From Chryseobacterium sp. (GTDB lineage Bacteria > Bacteroidota > Bacteroidia > Flavobacteriales > Weeksellaceae): 64,000 bases of DNA. Shown in pieces: positions 44,250 to 53,748 of the stretch. Position numbers and translations under genes: made by a program. The stretch covers positions 1-64,000 of the forward strand of contig JAITMC010000034.1 of the NCBI GenBank assembly GCA_031277615.1, read 5' to 3'. The notes under the pieces were generated by a model. The model was not told the DNA's origin. It made no database searches and was given only the letters and a program-made list of their open reading frames with translations. Position 1 is the first letter of the stretch; every line of letters begins with the position of its first letter.

Positions 44250-45488
44250 CTAGGCGATATCGTTAATTTCTGCGATGCTTTGTTTTTTGCCCATTCCTTC
44301 TTCATCGTAGATCTGTATTCTTGAGCTTATATTTAAGATAATCCCCAGCTGGAGGTAGGTTACCAGCATTGAGGTTCCTCCGTAGCTGATCAGGGGCAGT
44401 GGCTGTCCGGTAACCGGGATGAGGTTGACAGCAACGGCAATGTTTACTGAAAGCTGTATAAAGATCATCACGCCGAGACTGAGGACGAGCAGTGACCCGA
44501 AAAAGGCGGGCATTTTACTGGCGATCATCACAATCCGGATCATCATGATCAGGTAAAGGCTGATCAGGAAGGCTGCGCCTATGAGGCCATATTCTTCTAC
44601 GATCACGGCGAAGATAAAGTCGGAGGCAGATTGGGGAAGCATTTGCTTCAATGCACTTTTTCCCGGTCCCATTCCGGTAATTCCGCCGTGAACGATGGCT
44701 GCCTTGGCCTGCATGACCTGATAATTTTTGGCTTTTACGCTTTCGTCATCTACATCAGCTGTTTTGGCTTTGCTGGAGGTAAATGTTTCGATACGGCTCA
44801 TCCATGTGTGGACACGGTTTCCGCCGATCATATTGGTATTGAGGGCAATCAGCAGAAAGAAAACAATGGCTACCAATGACGCGGAGATAAATCCGGCAAT
44901 GTATTTCCAGTGAAGCTGTCCAATGATTAACACCACTACGGAAACCATTAAAATCATTAATGCGGTTGATCCGTTATCTTTGGCTACCAGTACAAATACG
45001 AGAAGGATGGGTCCGAAAATATACATGATATTTTCTATCGGAAGTCTTTCGCGGGTTATTTTCTTTGTTAAATACCTGCACAGATAAATGATCAGCATTA
45101 AAAATGCAAATGAAGACGGCTGGAATGAGATCGGGGTTCCCGGAATTTTAAGCCATCTGGAAGCACTGGCCCCGTCGATGGTTTGTCCTGTGAACATGGT
45201 AACGATCAATAAAACGATCATCAGGCCGAGCAGGATGCTGCTGAGCTTTCCGATGTATTCATATTTTACAGTTCCTACCAGCCTCATGATTCCCAGACCT
45301 AAGACCACAAAGAACATATGCTTGATCACGTGACCGGTCGTGGTCCCGTTATTGACAATATATTCGAGATTTGAACTTGCTGAATAAACAGGGAAAATAG
45401 AGAAAATGGAGATCACAAGAATGACCATCCAAAGTACTTTATCGCCCTTTAGAAATTCAAATCTGCTTTCTGTGTTCTGTTCGTCCAT
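44250..45488 (-). CDS. ftsW: FtsW/RodA/SpoVE-family septal glycosyltransferase FtsW
   Basis: About ten membrane helices and family motifs (GDKVLWMVILVISIFSI at the start, QPSSFAFLMLIIYL, AIVHGGITGMGPGKSALKQMLPQS cut here as GMGPGKS...LPQS, ISYGGTSMLVTYLQLG near the end). It polymerises glycan strands at the septum with FtsI. The ATG at 45488 (MDEQNTESRF) is preferred: an upstream ATG at 45521 lies inside murD and in repeat-like sequence. 412 residues, normal. Confidence 0.93.
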   Translation of the reverse strand: MDEQNTESRFEFLKGDKVLWMVILVISIFSIFPVYSASSNLEYIVNNGTTTGHVIKHMFFVVLGLGIMRLVGTVKYEYIGKLSSILLGLMIVLLIVTMFTGQTIDGASASRWLKIPGTPISFQPSSFAFLMLIIYLCRYLTKKITRERLPIENIMYIFGPILLVFVLVAKDNGSTALMILMVSVVVLIIGQLHWKYIAGFISASLVAIVFFLLIALNTNMIGGNRVHTWMSRIETFTSSKAKTADVDDESVKAKNYQVMQAKAAIVHGGITGMGPGKSALKQMLPQSASDFIFAVIVEEYGLIGAAFLISLYLIMMIRIVMIASKMPAFFGSLLVLSLGVMIFIQLSVNIAVAVNLIPVTGQPLPLISYGGTSMLVTYLQLGIILNISSRIQIYDEEGMGKKQSIAEINDIA

Positions 45489-45510
45489 ATTGAATGCTGT
45501 TGGCTTCCGG

Positions 45511-46848
45511 CTAATGGCCATTGGCTTTTAATACCTGCTCTTTAAACTGTTTTCCTCTGTCTTCATAGCTTTTGAAGAGGTCAAAACTTGCACAGCATGG
45601 AGAGAGTAAGACGGTGTCTCCGTTTTTGGCCAGAGATTTTGATATTCTTACGGCTTCTTCCATGCTTGAAGTATCATAGATGAATTCTTTTTTGTTTTTA
45701 AAGAAGTCTATGATCTTCTGGTTATCTATTCCGAGGCATACAATTGCCTTTACTTTTCTTTTAACGAGATCCTCAATTTCTGAGTAGTCATTACCTTTAT
45801 CCAATCCACCTACAATCCATACGGTAGGGGTTTTCATGCTTTCCAATGCGTAATAGGTGGCGTTTACATTGGTGGCTTTGCTGTCGTTGATGTATTTTAC
45901 CCCATCAATTTCGGAAACAAACTCCAGTCTGTGTTCCACTGCCTGAAAAGTCATCAGAGAATTTCTGATGCTGTCATTATTGATCTCTAATATTTTACCG
46001 GCAATGGAGGCTGCTAAGCTATTGGCAACGTTATGGTTACCCAAAAGAGAAAGTTCTTCAATTTTCATGGAGAATTCGTCTTTCAGCTTTACTTCAATTT
46101 TATCTTCGTTGATAAAACCTCCTTCCGGCAGTTTTTCTTTTGTTGAAAAAGGAATCATTTTAGCTCTGATCTCCAGTTTTTCAAGAATATTTTTGCTCAT
46201 TTCATCATCTTTATTGTAGATGAAGAAATTATCGTTTTCCTGATTTTCTGCAATTCTGAACTTGGCCAGTGCATACTCTTCATAGTTGTAGTTGTACTGA
46301 TCCAGGTGGTCCTGGGACAGGTTCAGCAGAAGGGAAATGTACGGCCTGAAGTTCTGGATATCATCCAGCTGGAAAGAGCTTACTTCCAGCACATAATATT
46401 CATGGTTTTCATCGGCTACCTGTCTGGCAAAGCTGTATCCTATGTTTCCGCCTAAGCCTACATTCAGTCCGTCATTTTTCAGGATATAGTAGATGAGGGA
46501 AGTGGTGGTGGTTTTTCCGTTGCTTCCTGTGATGGCGATGATCTTGGCATTGGTGAATTCTGATGCAAATTCTATTTCGGAAGAAAGTCTGATTCCTTTC
46601 TCATGAATTTTCTGAATCATTTCTGCCTTTTTGGGAATTCCGGGGCTTTTTACGATCCAGTCTGCGTTTAAAATTCTTTCTTCGTTGTGGTTGCCTTCTT
46701 CAAATTCAATTTCATGGTCAGTCAGAAACTGTTTGTAGTGATCCTTAATAGCTCCTTTGTCTGAAAGAAAAACTTCCAGACCTTGTTTTTTAGCCAAATA
46801 AGCAGCACCACATCCGCTTTCTCCTCCTCCTAAAACAACTATTTTCAT
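45511..46848 (-). CDS. murD: UDP-N-acetylmuramoyl-L-alanine--D-glutamate ligase MurD
   Basis: N-terminal VLGGGESGCGAAYLAKKQG, ATP loop ITGSNGKTTTTSLIYYIL, NLSQDHLDQY, YINDSKATNVNAT and LLSPCCASFDLF define MurD. It adds D-Glu to UDP-MurNAc-L-Ala. The final residues (KANGH) are encoded by a GCCATTAGC-type spacer repeat, so the natural C-terminus seems to have run into repeat DNA. 54 bases downstream of mraY. Confidence 0.95.
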   Translation of the reverse strand: MKIVVLGGGESGCGAAYLAKKQGLEVFLSDKGAIKDHYKQFLTDHEIEFEEGNHNEERILNADWIVKSPGIPKKAEMIQKIHEKGIRLSSEIEFASEFTNAKIIAITGSNGKTTTTSLIYYILKNDGLNVGLGGNIGYSFARQVADENHEYYVLEVSSFQLDDIQNFRPYISLLLNLSQDHLDQYNYNYEEYALAKFRIAENQENDNFFIYNKDDEMSKNILEKLEIRAKMIPFSTKEKLPEGGFINEDKIEVKLKDEFSMKIEELSLLGNHNVANSLAASIAGKILEINNDSIRNSLMTFQAVEHRLEFVSEIDGVKYINDSKATNVNATYYALESMKTPTVWIVGGLDKGNDYSEIEDLVKRKVKAIVCLGIDNQKIIDFFKNKKEFIYDTSSMEEAVRISKSLAKNGDTVLLSPCCASFDLFKSYEDRGKQFKEQVLKANGH

Positions 46849-46902
46849 ATTATTTTGATTTAATGATTAAAAGATTTAATCTTTTAATTTTTAAATTGAT
46901 TT

Positions 46903-48144
46903 TTATCTCATTTTCAGGGTGATCAGACATATAATCGCCAGCATTACCCCGATGATAATCATACGGTTCACGATTTTACTTTCGTGGAAACCGCCTTTCT
47001 GATAATGGTGGTGTAATGGTGACATTCTGAACAGTCTATTGTTTTGGGCATATTCCAGCCCGTATTTTCTTTTTCTGTATTTGAAAACGATGACCTGTAG
47101 CATGACAGACAGGTTTTCGATTAAGAAGATTCCGCATAAAACAGGAATCAACAGTTCTTTTCTGAGGATAATGGCTAAAACCGCAATTACCCCTCCAAGC
47201 ATTAAGCTTCCGGTATCTCCCATGAAAACCTGGGCAGGATAGGTGTTGTACCAGAAGAAACCGATGACCGCTCCTACCATTGCGACTGCAAAAATGGTGG
47301 TTTCACCCATATTCGGAAGGAACATGATATTGAGGTAATCTGCAAAGATGATGTTCCCCGAAAGGTAGGCAAAGAGCGCCAGGGTAAGCAGTATGACTAC
47401 ACTGGTTCCTGCGGCAAGCCCATCAATTCCGTCTGTGATATTGGCTCCGTTGGATACGGCTGTCACAATGAAAATAACGATAGGAATAAAGACAATCCAT
47501 GCCCACTCATGGGCATCTTTATCGTTCATCCAGAATAGAATTCCACTGTAATCGAACTCATTGTTCTTGGCAAAAGGAACGGTGGAAACGGTAATTTTTT
47601 CTGTAGGCATGAAGTTCTGCTCTACGTTGTTCCTGTTTACGACTTTTGCATCTGCATATTTTCTTTTAACGGTAATGTCCGGGTGGAAATACATGGTGAT
47701 TCCGACAATTAATCCCAACCCGACCTGTCCGACTACTTTAAATTTGCCGCTCAGCCCGTCTTTATTTTTTTTGATTTTCTTTAAATAATCATCCAGAAAA
47801 CCGATTGCTCCCATCCATAACATCGAAACCAGCAGCAGGACAATATACACATTGGTGATCCTTGTAAAGAGCAGGACCGGAATGATAGTTGCCAGAATAA
47901 TGATGAGTCCTCCCATGGTAGGAGTTCCTTCTTTCTGCTTCTGTCCGTCTAATCCAAGATCACGAACCAGTTCGCCCATTTGTTTTGTTCTCAGGTAGTT
48001 GATTACTCTTTTTCCGTAGACAAGGGCAATGACCAGAGAGAAAAGCACGGCGATTCCGGCACGGAAGGAAATGTATTTCAACATTCCTAATCCGGGGATA
48101 TGGATTCCATGGCTGGTTAAGTATTCGTATAGATAGTATAGCAT
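46903..48144 (-). CDS. mraY: Phospho-MurNAc-pentapeptide transferase MraY
   Basis: About ten membrane helices with the catalytic Asp motifs GFLDDYLKK and [12 protein letters not shown] and the C-terminal [14 protein letters not shown] histidine motif. At 413 residues it is longer than E. coli MraY (360) through an insertion after helix 4 ([15 protein letters not shown] region, ~150-215), typical for Bacteroidota. It makes lipid I. No murF lies between it and murE. Confidence 0.96.
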   Translation of the reverse strand: MLYYLYEYLTSHGIHIPGLGMLKYISFRAGIAVLFSLVIALVYGKRVINYLRTKQMGELVRDLGLDGQKQKEGTPTMGGLIIILATIIPVLLFTRITNVYIVLLLVSMLWMGAIGFLDDYLKKIKKNKDGLSGKFKVVGQVGLGLIVGITMYFHPDITVKRKYADAKVVNRNNVEQNFMPTEKITVSTVPFAKNNEFDYSGILFWMNDKDAHEWAWIVFIPIVIFIVTAVSNGANITDGIDGLAAGTSVVILLTLALFAYLSGNIIFADYLNIMFLPNMGETTIFAVAMVGAVIGFFWYNTYPAQVFMGDTGSLMLGGVIAVLAIILRKELLIPVLCGIFLIENLSVMLQVIVFKYRKRKYGLEYAQNNRLFRMSPLHHHYQKGGFHESKIVNRMIIIGVMLAIICLITLKMR

Positions 48145-48180
48145 GTTGTCAAGTTTTAATTAATGATTGTTTATAAACTT

Positions 48181-49641
48181 TTATTTACTCATTAATTTCC
48201 AAAGTTCATTAATCGTTTCTTTGTCGTCAAAATGATGTTTTACACCATTGATGTCCTGATAGGTTTCGTGTCCTTTTCCGGCTACGAGAACAATATCTTT
48301 GGGTTCTGCAAATTTTATGGCCATTTTGATGGCTTCTTTTCTGTCCGGAATTGAAGTGTATTTGCTGAAGTTCTGCGGTTCAACGCCTGCTTCAATTTCT
48401 TTGATGATCTGCGCGGGATCTTCTGTTCTCGGATTGTCTGAAGTGATGATTGCCAGGGTTGATTTTTTGGTGGCAATATTCCCCATTTCAGGTCTTTTCG
48501 AGTGGTCTCTGTCGCCTCCGCATCCAAAAACGGTGATCAGTCTTTCGTTTTTGGTTCTGATATCGTTGATGCTGTCCAGAATGTTTTCCAAAGCATCCGG
48601 AGTGTGGGCGTAGTCTACGATGAAGAAAATTCCACCATCGGATTTGAAGGTTTCAAATCTTCCGGAAACTCTTTTCAGTTTACTGATGGCCTGAAGGATC
48701 TCATCCTGTTCAAAACCAAGCTCTGCCGCAATTCCGAAGACCAGAAGAAGATTATATACATTGAATTTCCCGGTAAGTGTTGTCCATAATTCTTTTCCGT
48801 TGAAGTTCAGCAGCATTCCGTTGAAATCCACTTCAAGCAGTTTTCCGTGGTAATCTGCTATGGTTTTCAAAGCATAAGATTTTTTCTTTGCTTTGGTATT
48901 CTGAAGCATGACATTTCCGTTTTTGTCATCAATATTGGTGATGGCAATGGCTGTATCTTCAAGGTCGTCGAAAAATCTTTTTTTAGTTTTAAGATAATCG
49001 TCGAAGGTTTTATGATAATCCAAATGATCGTGGGTAAGATTGGTAAATCCTGCCACTTTGAAGTGAAGTCCTTCTATTCTGTTTTGGGCAATCCCGTGTG
49101 AGCTTACTTCCATGAAAGCAAATTCGCATCCTTTTTCCACAGCTTCAGCGAGAATTTTATTGATGGTAATTACATCGGGAGTGGTATGGGTGGCTGGAAT
49201 GATTTCTTCGCCAATTCTGATCTCAACGGTTGAAAGTAAGGCAGAATCATAGCCCAGGTTTTTGAAAACATCAAAAAGAAGGGTTGAAACAGAGGTTTTT
49301 CCGTTGGTTCCCGTAACGCCTACCAGTTTTAATTTTCTGGAAGGGTTTCCGTAGAAATTAGAAGCCAGATGTCCTAAAGCTTTGGATGAATCTTTTACCT
49401 GTATGTAGGTTACATTTTCAGCCAATACTTCCGGCAGTTCTTCGCAGACGATTGCAGCCGCTCTTTTTTCCACTGCGGATGCAATGAAAGAGTGGCCGTC
49501 AGAAACAGTTCCTTTAATGGCAATATAAAGGGAATTTTCTGTTACTTTTCTGCTGTCGAACACCAATTCGGTAACGTCACGGCTGTTGTCGCCATGAATG
49601 GTTGTTACCGGGATTCTGTTTACTAATTCTGTTATTGTCAT
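48181..49641 (-). CDS. murE: UDP-MurNAc-tripeptide synthetase MurE (meso-DAP type)
   Basis: ATP loop GVTGTNGKTSVSTLLFDV, carbamylated Lys region and the C-terminal substrate motif DNPR (ITSDNPRTEDP). DNPR marks enzymes that add meso-diaminopimelate rather than lysine, predicting DAP-type peptidoglycan. 486 residues, normal. 37 bases upstream of mraY and 65 downstream of ftsI. Confidence 0.95.
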   Translation of the reverse strand: MTITELVNRIPVTTIHGDNSRDVTELVFDSRKVTENSLYIAIKGTVSDGHSFIASAVEKRAAAIVCEELPEVLAENVTYIQVKDSSKALGHLASNFYGNPSRKLKLVGVTGTNGKTSVSTLLFDVFKNLGYDSALLSTVEIRIGEEIIPATHTTPDVITINKILAEAVEKGCEFAFMEVSSHGIAQNRIEGLHFKVAGFTNLTHDHLDYHKTFDDYLKTKKRFFDDLEDTAIAITNIDDKNGNVMLQNTKAKKKSYALKTIADYHGKLLEVDFNGMLLNFNGKELWTTLTGKFNVYNLLLVFGIAAELGFEQDEILQAISKLKRVSGRFETFKSDGGIFFIVDYAHTPDALENILDSINDIRTKNERLITVFGCGGDRDHSKRPEMGNIATKKSTLAIITSDNPRTEDPAQIIKEIEAGVEPQNFSKYTSIPDRKEAIKMAIKFAEPKDIVLVAGKGHETYQDINGVKHHFDDKETINELWKLMSK

Positions 49642-49650
49642 TTTTTATTA

Positions 49651-49691
49651 ATAGGACTTCATCCTATTGTTTGTTAAATCGTCCCTTCGGG
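49651..49691. repeat. Second copy of the ATAGGAT...CCCTTCGGG repeat (ftsI-murE spacer)
   Basis: ATAGGACTTCATCCTAT followed by TTAAATCGTCCCTTCGGG matches the copy at 44204-44245 in the same orientation. Both copies lie in short spacers of the dcw cluster. Confidence 0.7.
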
Positions 49692-49705
49692 ACTCTGTTT
49701 TTTAA

Positions 49706-51697
49706 TTAATTCTGCAGAGATAAATAAATTCTCTGGTTTTTGCTGATCGTGGTGCCTTCCAGTGGGAATTGTTCTCTGATCCTTCCGACTCCTTTAAAGT
49801 CTACGCGGTATCCTAAGTTTTCCAGCTGTGGAATTACGTTTTTACCGATTAATCCTACTACATTGGGCATCTGTTTGTTATTAACGGCTACTTTTACGTT
49901 GGGCTCAACCATTTTGCTGAGGTCTACTTTTTTGTCAACCAGCATCTCTTTTTCAATATTCTGTGGAGTTTTCAGGAATGTTTTTCCTGCGATCTCCTTA
50001 AATACGGGTGCTGCTACAGGTCCTCCATAGAAACCTATTGCGGTATTGGGTTCACTCACCATTACATAGCAGGTATATTTGGGGGCGTCTGCCGGATAGA
50101 ATCCTGCGAACGATGCACGGTACTTCATAGGACCTGGAAGCCAGTATTCAAATCTTGCGGTTCCTGTTTTTCCTGCCATTTTCAGGTTGGGGGTGAAGAT
50201 GCTTCGCCCGGTTCCTTTTTCTACGGCTTTGGTCAGGGCGCTGGTCATCATTTTGATGGCTTTTTCGGAGGCCATTTTGCTGACCATTACTTCGGGCTTG
50301 GCGCTGTACATTACTTTTCCGTCTTTCATGATCTTGTCGATGAAAATAGGTTTTACCATTTTACCACCATTAGCAACCCCGTTATAGAAAGTTGCCAGCT
50401 GTAATAGATTGATGTTTGTAGAATATCCGAAAGATATGGAAGCCAGGGTGGCTGCATTCCATCTTGTATGCTGTGGGGTCAGGATTTTAGGTTTTGTGAT
50501 CCCCGGCAGCTCGATATCCATTTTATCGAATAATTTCCAGCGTTTCAGATGATCCAGAAATATCTGTGGTTTTTCAGCATAATATTTGGTAATCAGTTTG
50601 GCAGTTCCCACGTTGCTGGATTTGGCGAGTACATCACTGATGTCGTAAGTTCCTCCGCCGTGGCCGTCTGAGATTCTTTGTTTGGCATAGGTCCAGACTC
50701 CGTTTCCTACGTTTACGGTTGTGTTCTCATCAATAAAACCATCGTCCATTGCGGCTAACAGTGATATGGTTTTAAAGGTAGAACCTGGTTCGATATTATC
50801 TTTCAGGGCATAGTTGTAGGAGTCTTCATATTCTCCTGATTCAGTTCTTTTCAGATTAACCAGTGCACGTACTTTTCCGGTTTCTACCTCCATGACAATC
50901 ACGGTGCCATGCTTTGCTTCGTAATGAATAAGCTGTTTCTCCAGGGCGGAGTGTGCAATGTCCTGAATTCTAAGGTCTAAAGTGGTATATACGTCTTCAC
51001 CGTCTACCGGTTCCTGTACTTTCCAGAAATCAATCGGTTTCCATTGTGAAGAATTGATTCTCTGTTCCAGTCTTTTTCCGTCAGTTCCGGTCAGATATTT
51101 TGAGAAAGCACCTTCCAGTCCGGATTTGTATTCACCGTTATCCATTCCGATGGTTCCGGCTCCGATTTCTGAAGTGGCTAATTCTCTTTTGTAGTTTCTG
51201 TCGACGATGAATCCGCCTTTATTTTTTCCTTTATTGAAGATCGGGAAACTTCTGATTCGGTCGTATTGGTCGAAGTCAAGACCTTTTACCAGTGTATAGT
51301 ACTGGTTTTTCTTTTTTTTCTGTTCGTCAAACTTCTGTCTGAATTCTCCTCTTGATTTTCCGAACATTTTGCTTAACGAATCGGTAAGTGCTCCGATATT
51401 GTTGGTGTAGACACTGTCTTTCATGGTTTTAAAATCAAGATAGATGTCATAACGCATTACGGTGGTTGCGAGGATAGAGCCGTCTGAGGCGAAGAGATTT
51501 CCGCGGGCCGCCTTCAGGGTTGCCTCACGATAGTTTTTATTAATGTAATCGTCTTTAATTTCCTGAACATTAGTATTTTGCAGGATTACAATTCTTGCAA
51601 GGAACATGACGAATACGCACAGAGCTGCCACTGCGAAGAGATAGCCCCACCTTAACGTTTTTTTACGTTTGTTGTCGTATTCATTTTGTTTTTGCAT
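49706..51697 (-). CDS. ftsI: Septal penicillin-binding protein FtsI (PBP3-type) with PASTA domain
   Basis: One N-terminal membrane helix (YLFAVAALCVFVMFLARIVIL), a dimerisation domain and a transpeptidase domain with the catalytic Ser in GSTFKTI (SxxK), SSN in KSSNVG and KTGT in MAGKTGTARF. A single C-terminal PASTA domain (MPNVVGLIGKNVIPQLENLG) follows. It cross-links septal peptidoglycan with FtsW. 663 residues. Its start overlaps the ftsL stop by 17 bases. Confidence 0.95.
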   Translation of the reverse strand: MQKQNEYDNKRKKTLRWGYLFAVAALCVFVMFLARIVILQNTNVQEIKDDYINKNYREATLKAARGNLFASDGSILATTVMRYDIYLDFKTMKDSVYTNNIGALTDSLSKMFGKSRGEFRQKFDEQKKKKNQYYTLVKGLDFDQYDRIRSFPIFNKGKNKGGFIVDRNYKRELATSEIGAGTIGMDNGEYKSGLEGAFSKYLTGTDGKRLEQRINSSQWKPIDFWKVQEPVDGEDVYTTLDLRIQDIAHSALEKQLIHYEAKHGTVIVMEVETGKVRALVNLKRTESGEYEDSYNYALKDNIEPGSTFKTISLLAAMDDGFIDENTTVNVGNGVWTYAKQRISDGHGGGTYDISDVLAKSSNVGTAKLITKYYAEKPQIFLDHLKRWKLFDKMDIELPGITKPKILTPQHTRWNAATLASISFGYSTNINLLQLATFYNGVANGGKMVKPIFIDKIMKDGKVMYSAKPEVMVSKMASEKAIKMMTSALTKAVEKGTGRSIFTPNLKMAGKTGTARFEYWLPGPMKYRASFAGFYPADAPKYTCYVMVSEPNTAIGFYGGPVAAPVFKEIAGKTFLKTPQNIEKEMLVDKKVDLSKMVEPNVKVAVNNKQMPNVVGLIGKNVIPQLENLGYRVDFKGVGRIREQFPLEGTTISKNQRIYLSLQN

Positions 51698-52046
51698 CTG
51701 TACTGTCTAGTTTGATGAGCAGTTTATGAGGATGGTTTTCAAGAGTCATTAAAGAATCCCTTGCTACTTCTTTCCCCAGTTCCGATTCCATTTTTACTTT
51801 AATCAGCTTACTCTGGGCGTAAGCGTTTCTCGATTTATATTCTTCTGTTTCTTCTTTTAAGGCATTGACGATTTTAATTTTTTTGTTGACGAGGTGATTG
51901 GTATAGATCATCGCCATCATCAGAACAAACAACAGGAGAAAATACTTGTAATGTATTTTGATCTCATCACGGTTCAGAAAGTTTCCTTTTATAATGTCTA
52001 TAAAAGTGAGTCTTTTCTGGGGGCGATTTGTTGTTCTCTTTGCCAA
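51681..52046 (-). CDS. ftsL: Cell division protein FtsL-like
   Basis: The 121-residue bitopic protein has a basic cytoplasmic N-terminus, one membrane helix (YFLLLFVLMMAMIYTNHLV, ~33-51) and a periplasmic coiled coil. Sequence similarity in this family is poor; size, topology and place between rsmH and ftsI make the call. It overlaps ftsI by 17 bases, implying translational coupling. Confidence 0.88.
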   Translation of the reverse strand: MAKRTTNRPQKRLTFIDIIKGNFLNRDEIKIHYKYFLLLFVLMMAMIYTNHLVNKKIKIVNALKEETEEYKSRNAYAQSKLIKVKMESELGKEVARDSLMTLENHPHKLLIKLDSTDAKTK

Positions 52047-52083
52047 TTTATAATGTCAGTTTGCTTTGCAGTGAATTCACTTT

Positions 52084-52977
52084 TTATACTTTTATTCCTG
52101 TTCTCATTTTAGCACTTCTTGCTCTGGAGTTTTCTTCGATCTCTTCACTGTCCGGAATGATCGCTTTGCTTTTCAGCAGCTCAAAGGCTTTTTTATAGTT
52201 TCCGTAAAGGTCTCTTTCCGGTTCACCTTCAAACATTCCGTTCTTTAAAAATCTTTTCACCAGTCGGTCTTCCAGGGAGTGATAAGAAATAACGACCAAT
52301 CTTCCTTCCGGTTTCAGAACATTGTAGGCCTGAACGAGCATCTCTTTTAAAACATCCAGTTCCTGGTTCACTTCAATTCTTATGGCCTGAAACAGCTGGG
52401 CATAGAATTTATTAACCTTATGGGGCGGAATGTAGCTGAATAATTTTTTCAGGTCTTCCGTGGTATTGATGTTTTTTGTCTTTCTGTGATGAACGATCTC
52501 CCTGGCAAGCTTTCTCGCCTCTCTCAGTTCTCCGTAATGGTAGAAAATGTCAGCCAGTTCTTCTTCTCCGTATTCATTGATGACGCGTTTGGCATCAAGA
52601 TTCTGCATAACGTTCATTCTCATATCCAGAGGGGCATCACTTCTTGTTGAAAAGCCTCTTTCTGCTTCATCAAACTGATGAGATGAAACGCCCAGATCTG
52701 CTAAAATTCCGTCTACCTGAGAAACTCCATACATCAGCAGGGAGTTTTCCAGAAATCTGAAGTTTTGGTTTACCAGAGTAAATCTGGGATCATCAATTGC
52801 ATTTTTAAGGGCATCAAGATCCTGATCAAAACTGAACAATCTTCCCTGGTCTGAAAGCCTGCTCAGGATTTCCCTGGAGTGGCCTCCACCTCCAAAAGTG
52901 CAGTCCACATATATTCCGTCCGGATTCGTCACCAAATCATCAACACTCTGCTTTAATAAAACGGGGTTATGGTACAT
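52084..52977 (-). CDS. rsmH: 16S rRNA (cytosine-1402-N4)-methyltransferase RsmH
   Basis: SAM-binding motif YVDCTFGGGGHSREIL, DGILADLGVSSHQFDEAERGFS, DMRMN and the C-terminal ISYHSLEDRLVKRFLKNG are diagnostic. It methylates C1402 of 16S rRNA. 297 residues, normal. Second gene of the dcw operon, 40 bases after mraZ. Confidence 0.96.
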   Translation of the reverse strand: MYHNPVLLKQSVDDLVTNPDGIYVDCTFGGGGHSREILSRLSDQGRLFSFDQDLDALKNAIDDPRFTLVNQNFRFLENSLLMYGVSQVDGILADLGVSSHQFDEAERGFSTRSDAPLDMRMNVMQNLDAKRVINEYGEEELADIFYHYGELREARKLAREIVHHRKTKNINTTEDLKKLFSYIPPHKVNKFYAQLFQAIRIEVNQELDVLKEMLVQAYNVLKPEGRLVVISYHSLEDRLVKRFLKNGMFEGEPERDLYGNYKKAFELLKSKAIIPDSEEIEENSRARSAKMRTGIKV

Positions 52978-53017
52978 GCTTAATTGTGTTTTTTATCACG
53001 CTACAACTGCGTGGTTC

Positions 53018-53476
53018 TTATTCTTCATCAAAAGAGCCCATCACATCTTCGGCAAGGCTGGCAAAATCTGCTTCGTTGGTAGCGATCACCTTTTCATAGG
53101 CGTCTTTATCCCAAATTTCGAAAAGCTCTCCTGCGCTGGTAATCACGGTGTCTTTCTGAAGGCTGGCAAAGAGAACCAGATCTCTGGAGATCTGAAGTCT
53201 TCCTGCATTATCCAGTTCCACTGTTTTTACGCCTGCCGTAAACATTCGTATGAAATCAGCATTCTTTTTAATGAATCTGTTTAATTTATTTATTTTGCCC
53301 ATCAGTTTGTCCCAGGCATTCATTGGGTAAACTTCCAGGCAGGGTTGGAACACAGATCTCTTGACTACAAACGCCTTATCGTCGAAGTTTTCCATCTGTT
53401 TGATTAAAGATGAAGGAACTTTTAAGCGGCCTTTGTCGTCAATTTTACACTCATATGTCCCAATGAAATTTTTCAT
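53018..53476 (-). CDS. mraZ: Division/cell wall cluster repressor MraZ
   Basis: Two SpoVT/AbrB-like repeats are visible: KIDDKGRLKVPSSL and LDNAGRLQISRDLV. From the ATG at 53476 (MKNFIGTYECKIDDKG) the length of 152 residues is normal; an in-frame ATG at 53515 would read through the promoter and part of the operator and is rejected. MraZ represses its own operon by binding direct repeats, which are present at 53500-53524. Confidence 0.95.
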   Translation of the reverse strand: MKNFIGTYECKIDDKGRLKVPSSLIKQMENFDDKAFVVKRSVFQPCLEVYPMNAWDKLMGKINKLNRFIKKNADFIRMFTAGVKTVELDNAGRLQISRDLVLFASLQKDTVITSAGELFEIWDKDAYEKVIATNEADFASLAEDVMGSFDEE

Positions 53477-53482
53477 TTGGGA

Positions 53483-53490
53483 CAAATTTA
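53483..53490 (-). promoter_or_regulatory. -7 element of the dcw operon (near-leaderless)
   Basis: The minus strand reads TAAATTTG, only 6 bases before the mraZ ATG at 53476. A transcript from here would have an extremely short or absent leader. The MraZ-binding repeats begin 10 bases upstream. Confidence 0.6.
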
Positions 53491-53499
53491 TATAAAAGT

Positions 53500-53524
53500 T
53501 TCCAAAATTTCCCACTTTTTCCCA
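53500..53524 (-). promoter_or_regulatory. MraZ-binding direct repeats
   Basis: On the minus strand: TGGGA-N5-TGGGA-N5-TGGAA, i.e. three repeats at a 10-base period. MraZ is known to bind TGGGN repeats separated by 5 bases upstream of mraZ. They overlap the expected -33 region of the dcw promoter, consistent with repression. Confidence 0.9.
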
Positions 53525-53718
53525 CTTTTTGACTTAATGTTAATAAGTTTTATTAAAGATTTAATTTTTGAGGGGTAAGTATCTGGTATCCGGATTGTTG
53601 TAGAAAGTGTTATTTAAGCCATATTAAAGTGGTTTTGAAAAAAATGAAGAAAAAGGGAGAGATTATATTATTTTTATTTTAAATTAGGGTAATCAAAATA
53701 TTTTTGAGGTTTAATTTG

Positions 53719-53726
53719 TATTTTTG
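53719..53726 (+). promoter_or_regulatory. -7 element of the alpha/beta hydrolase gene
   Basis: TATTTTTG matches TAnnTTTG, 22 bases before the ATG at 53749. The in-frame TTG at 53704 lies upstream of it and cannot be the start. Confidence 0.7.
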
Positions 53727-53748
53727 CAAGGCTTTATTAAGGCATTAT

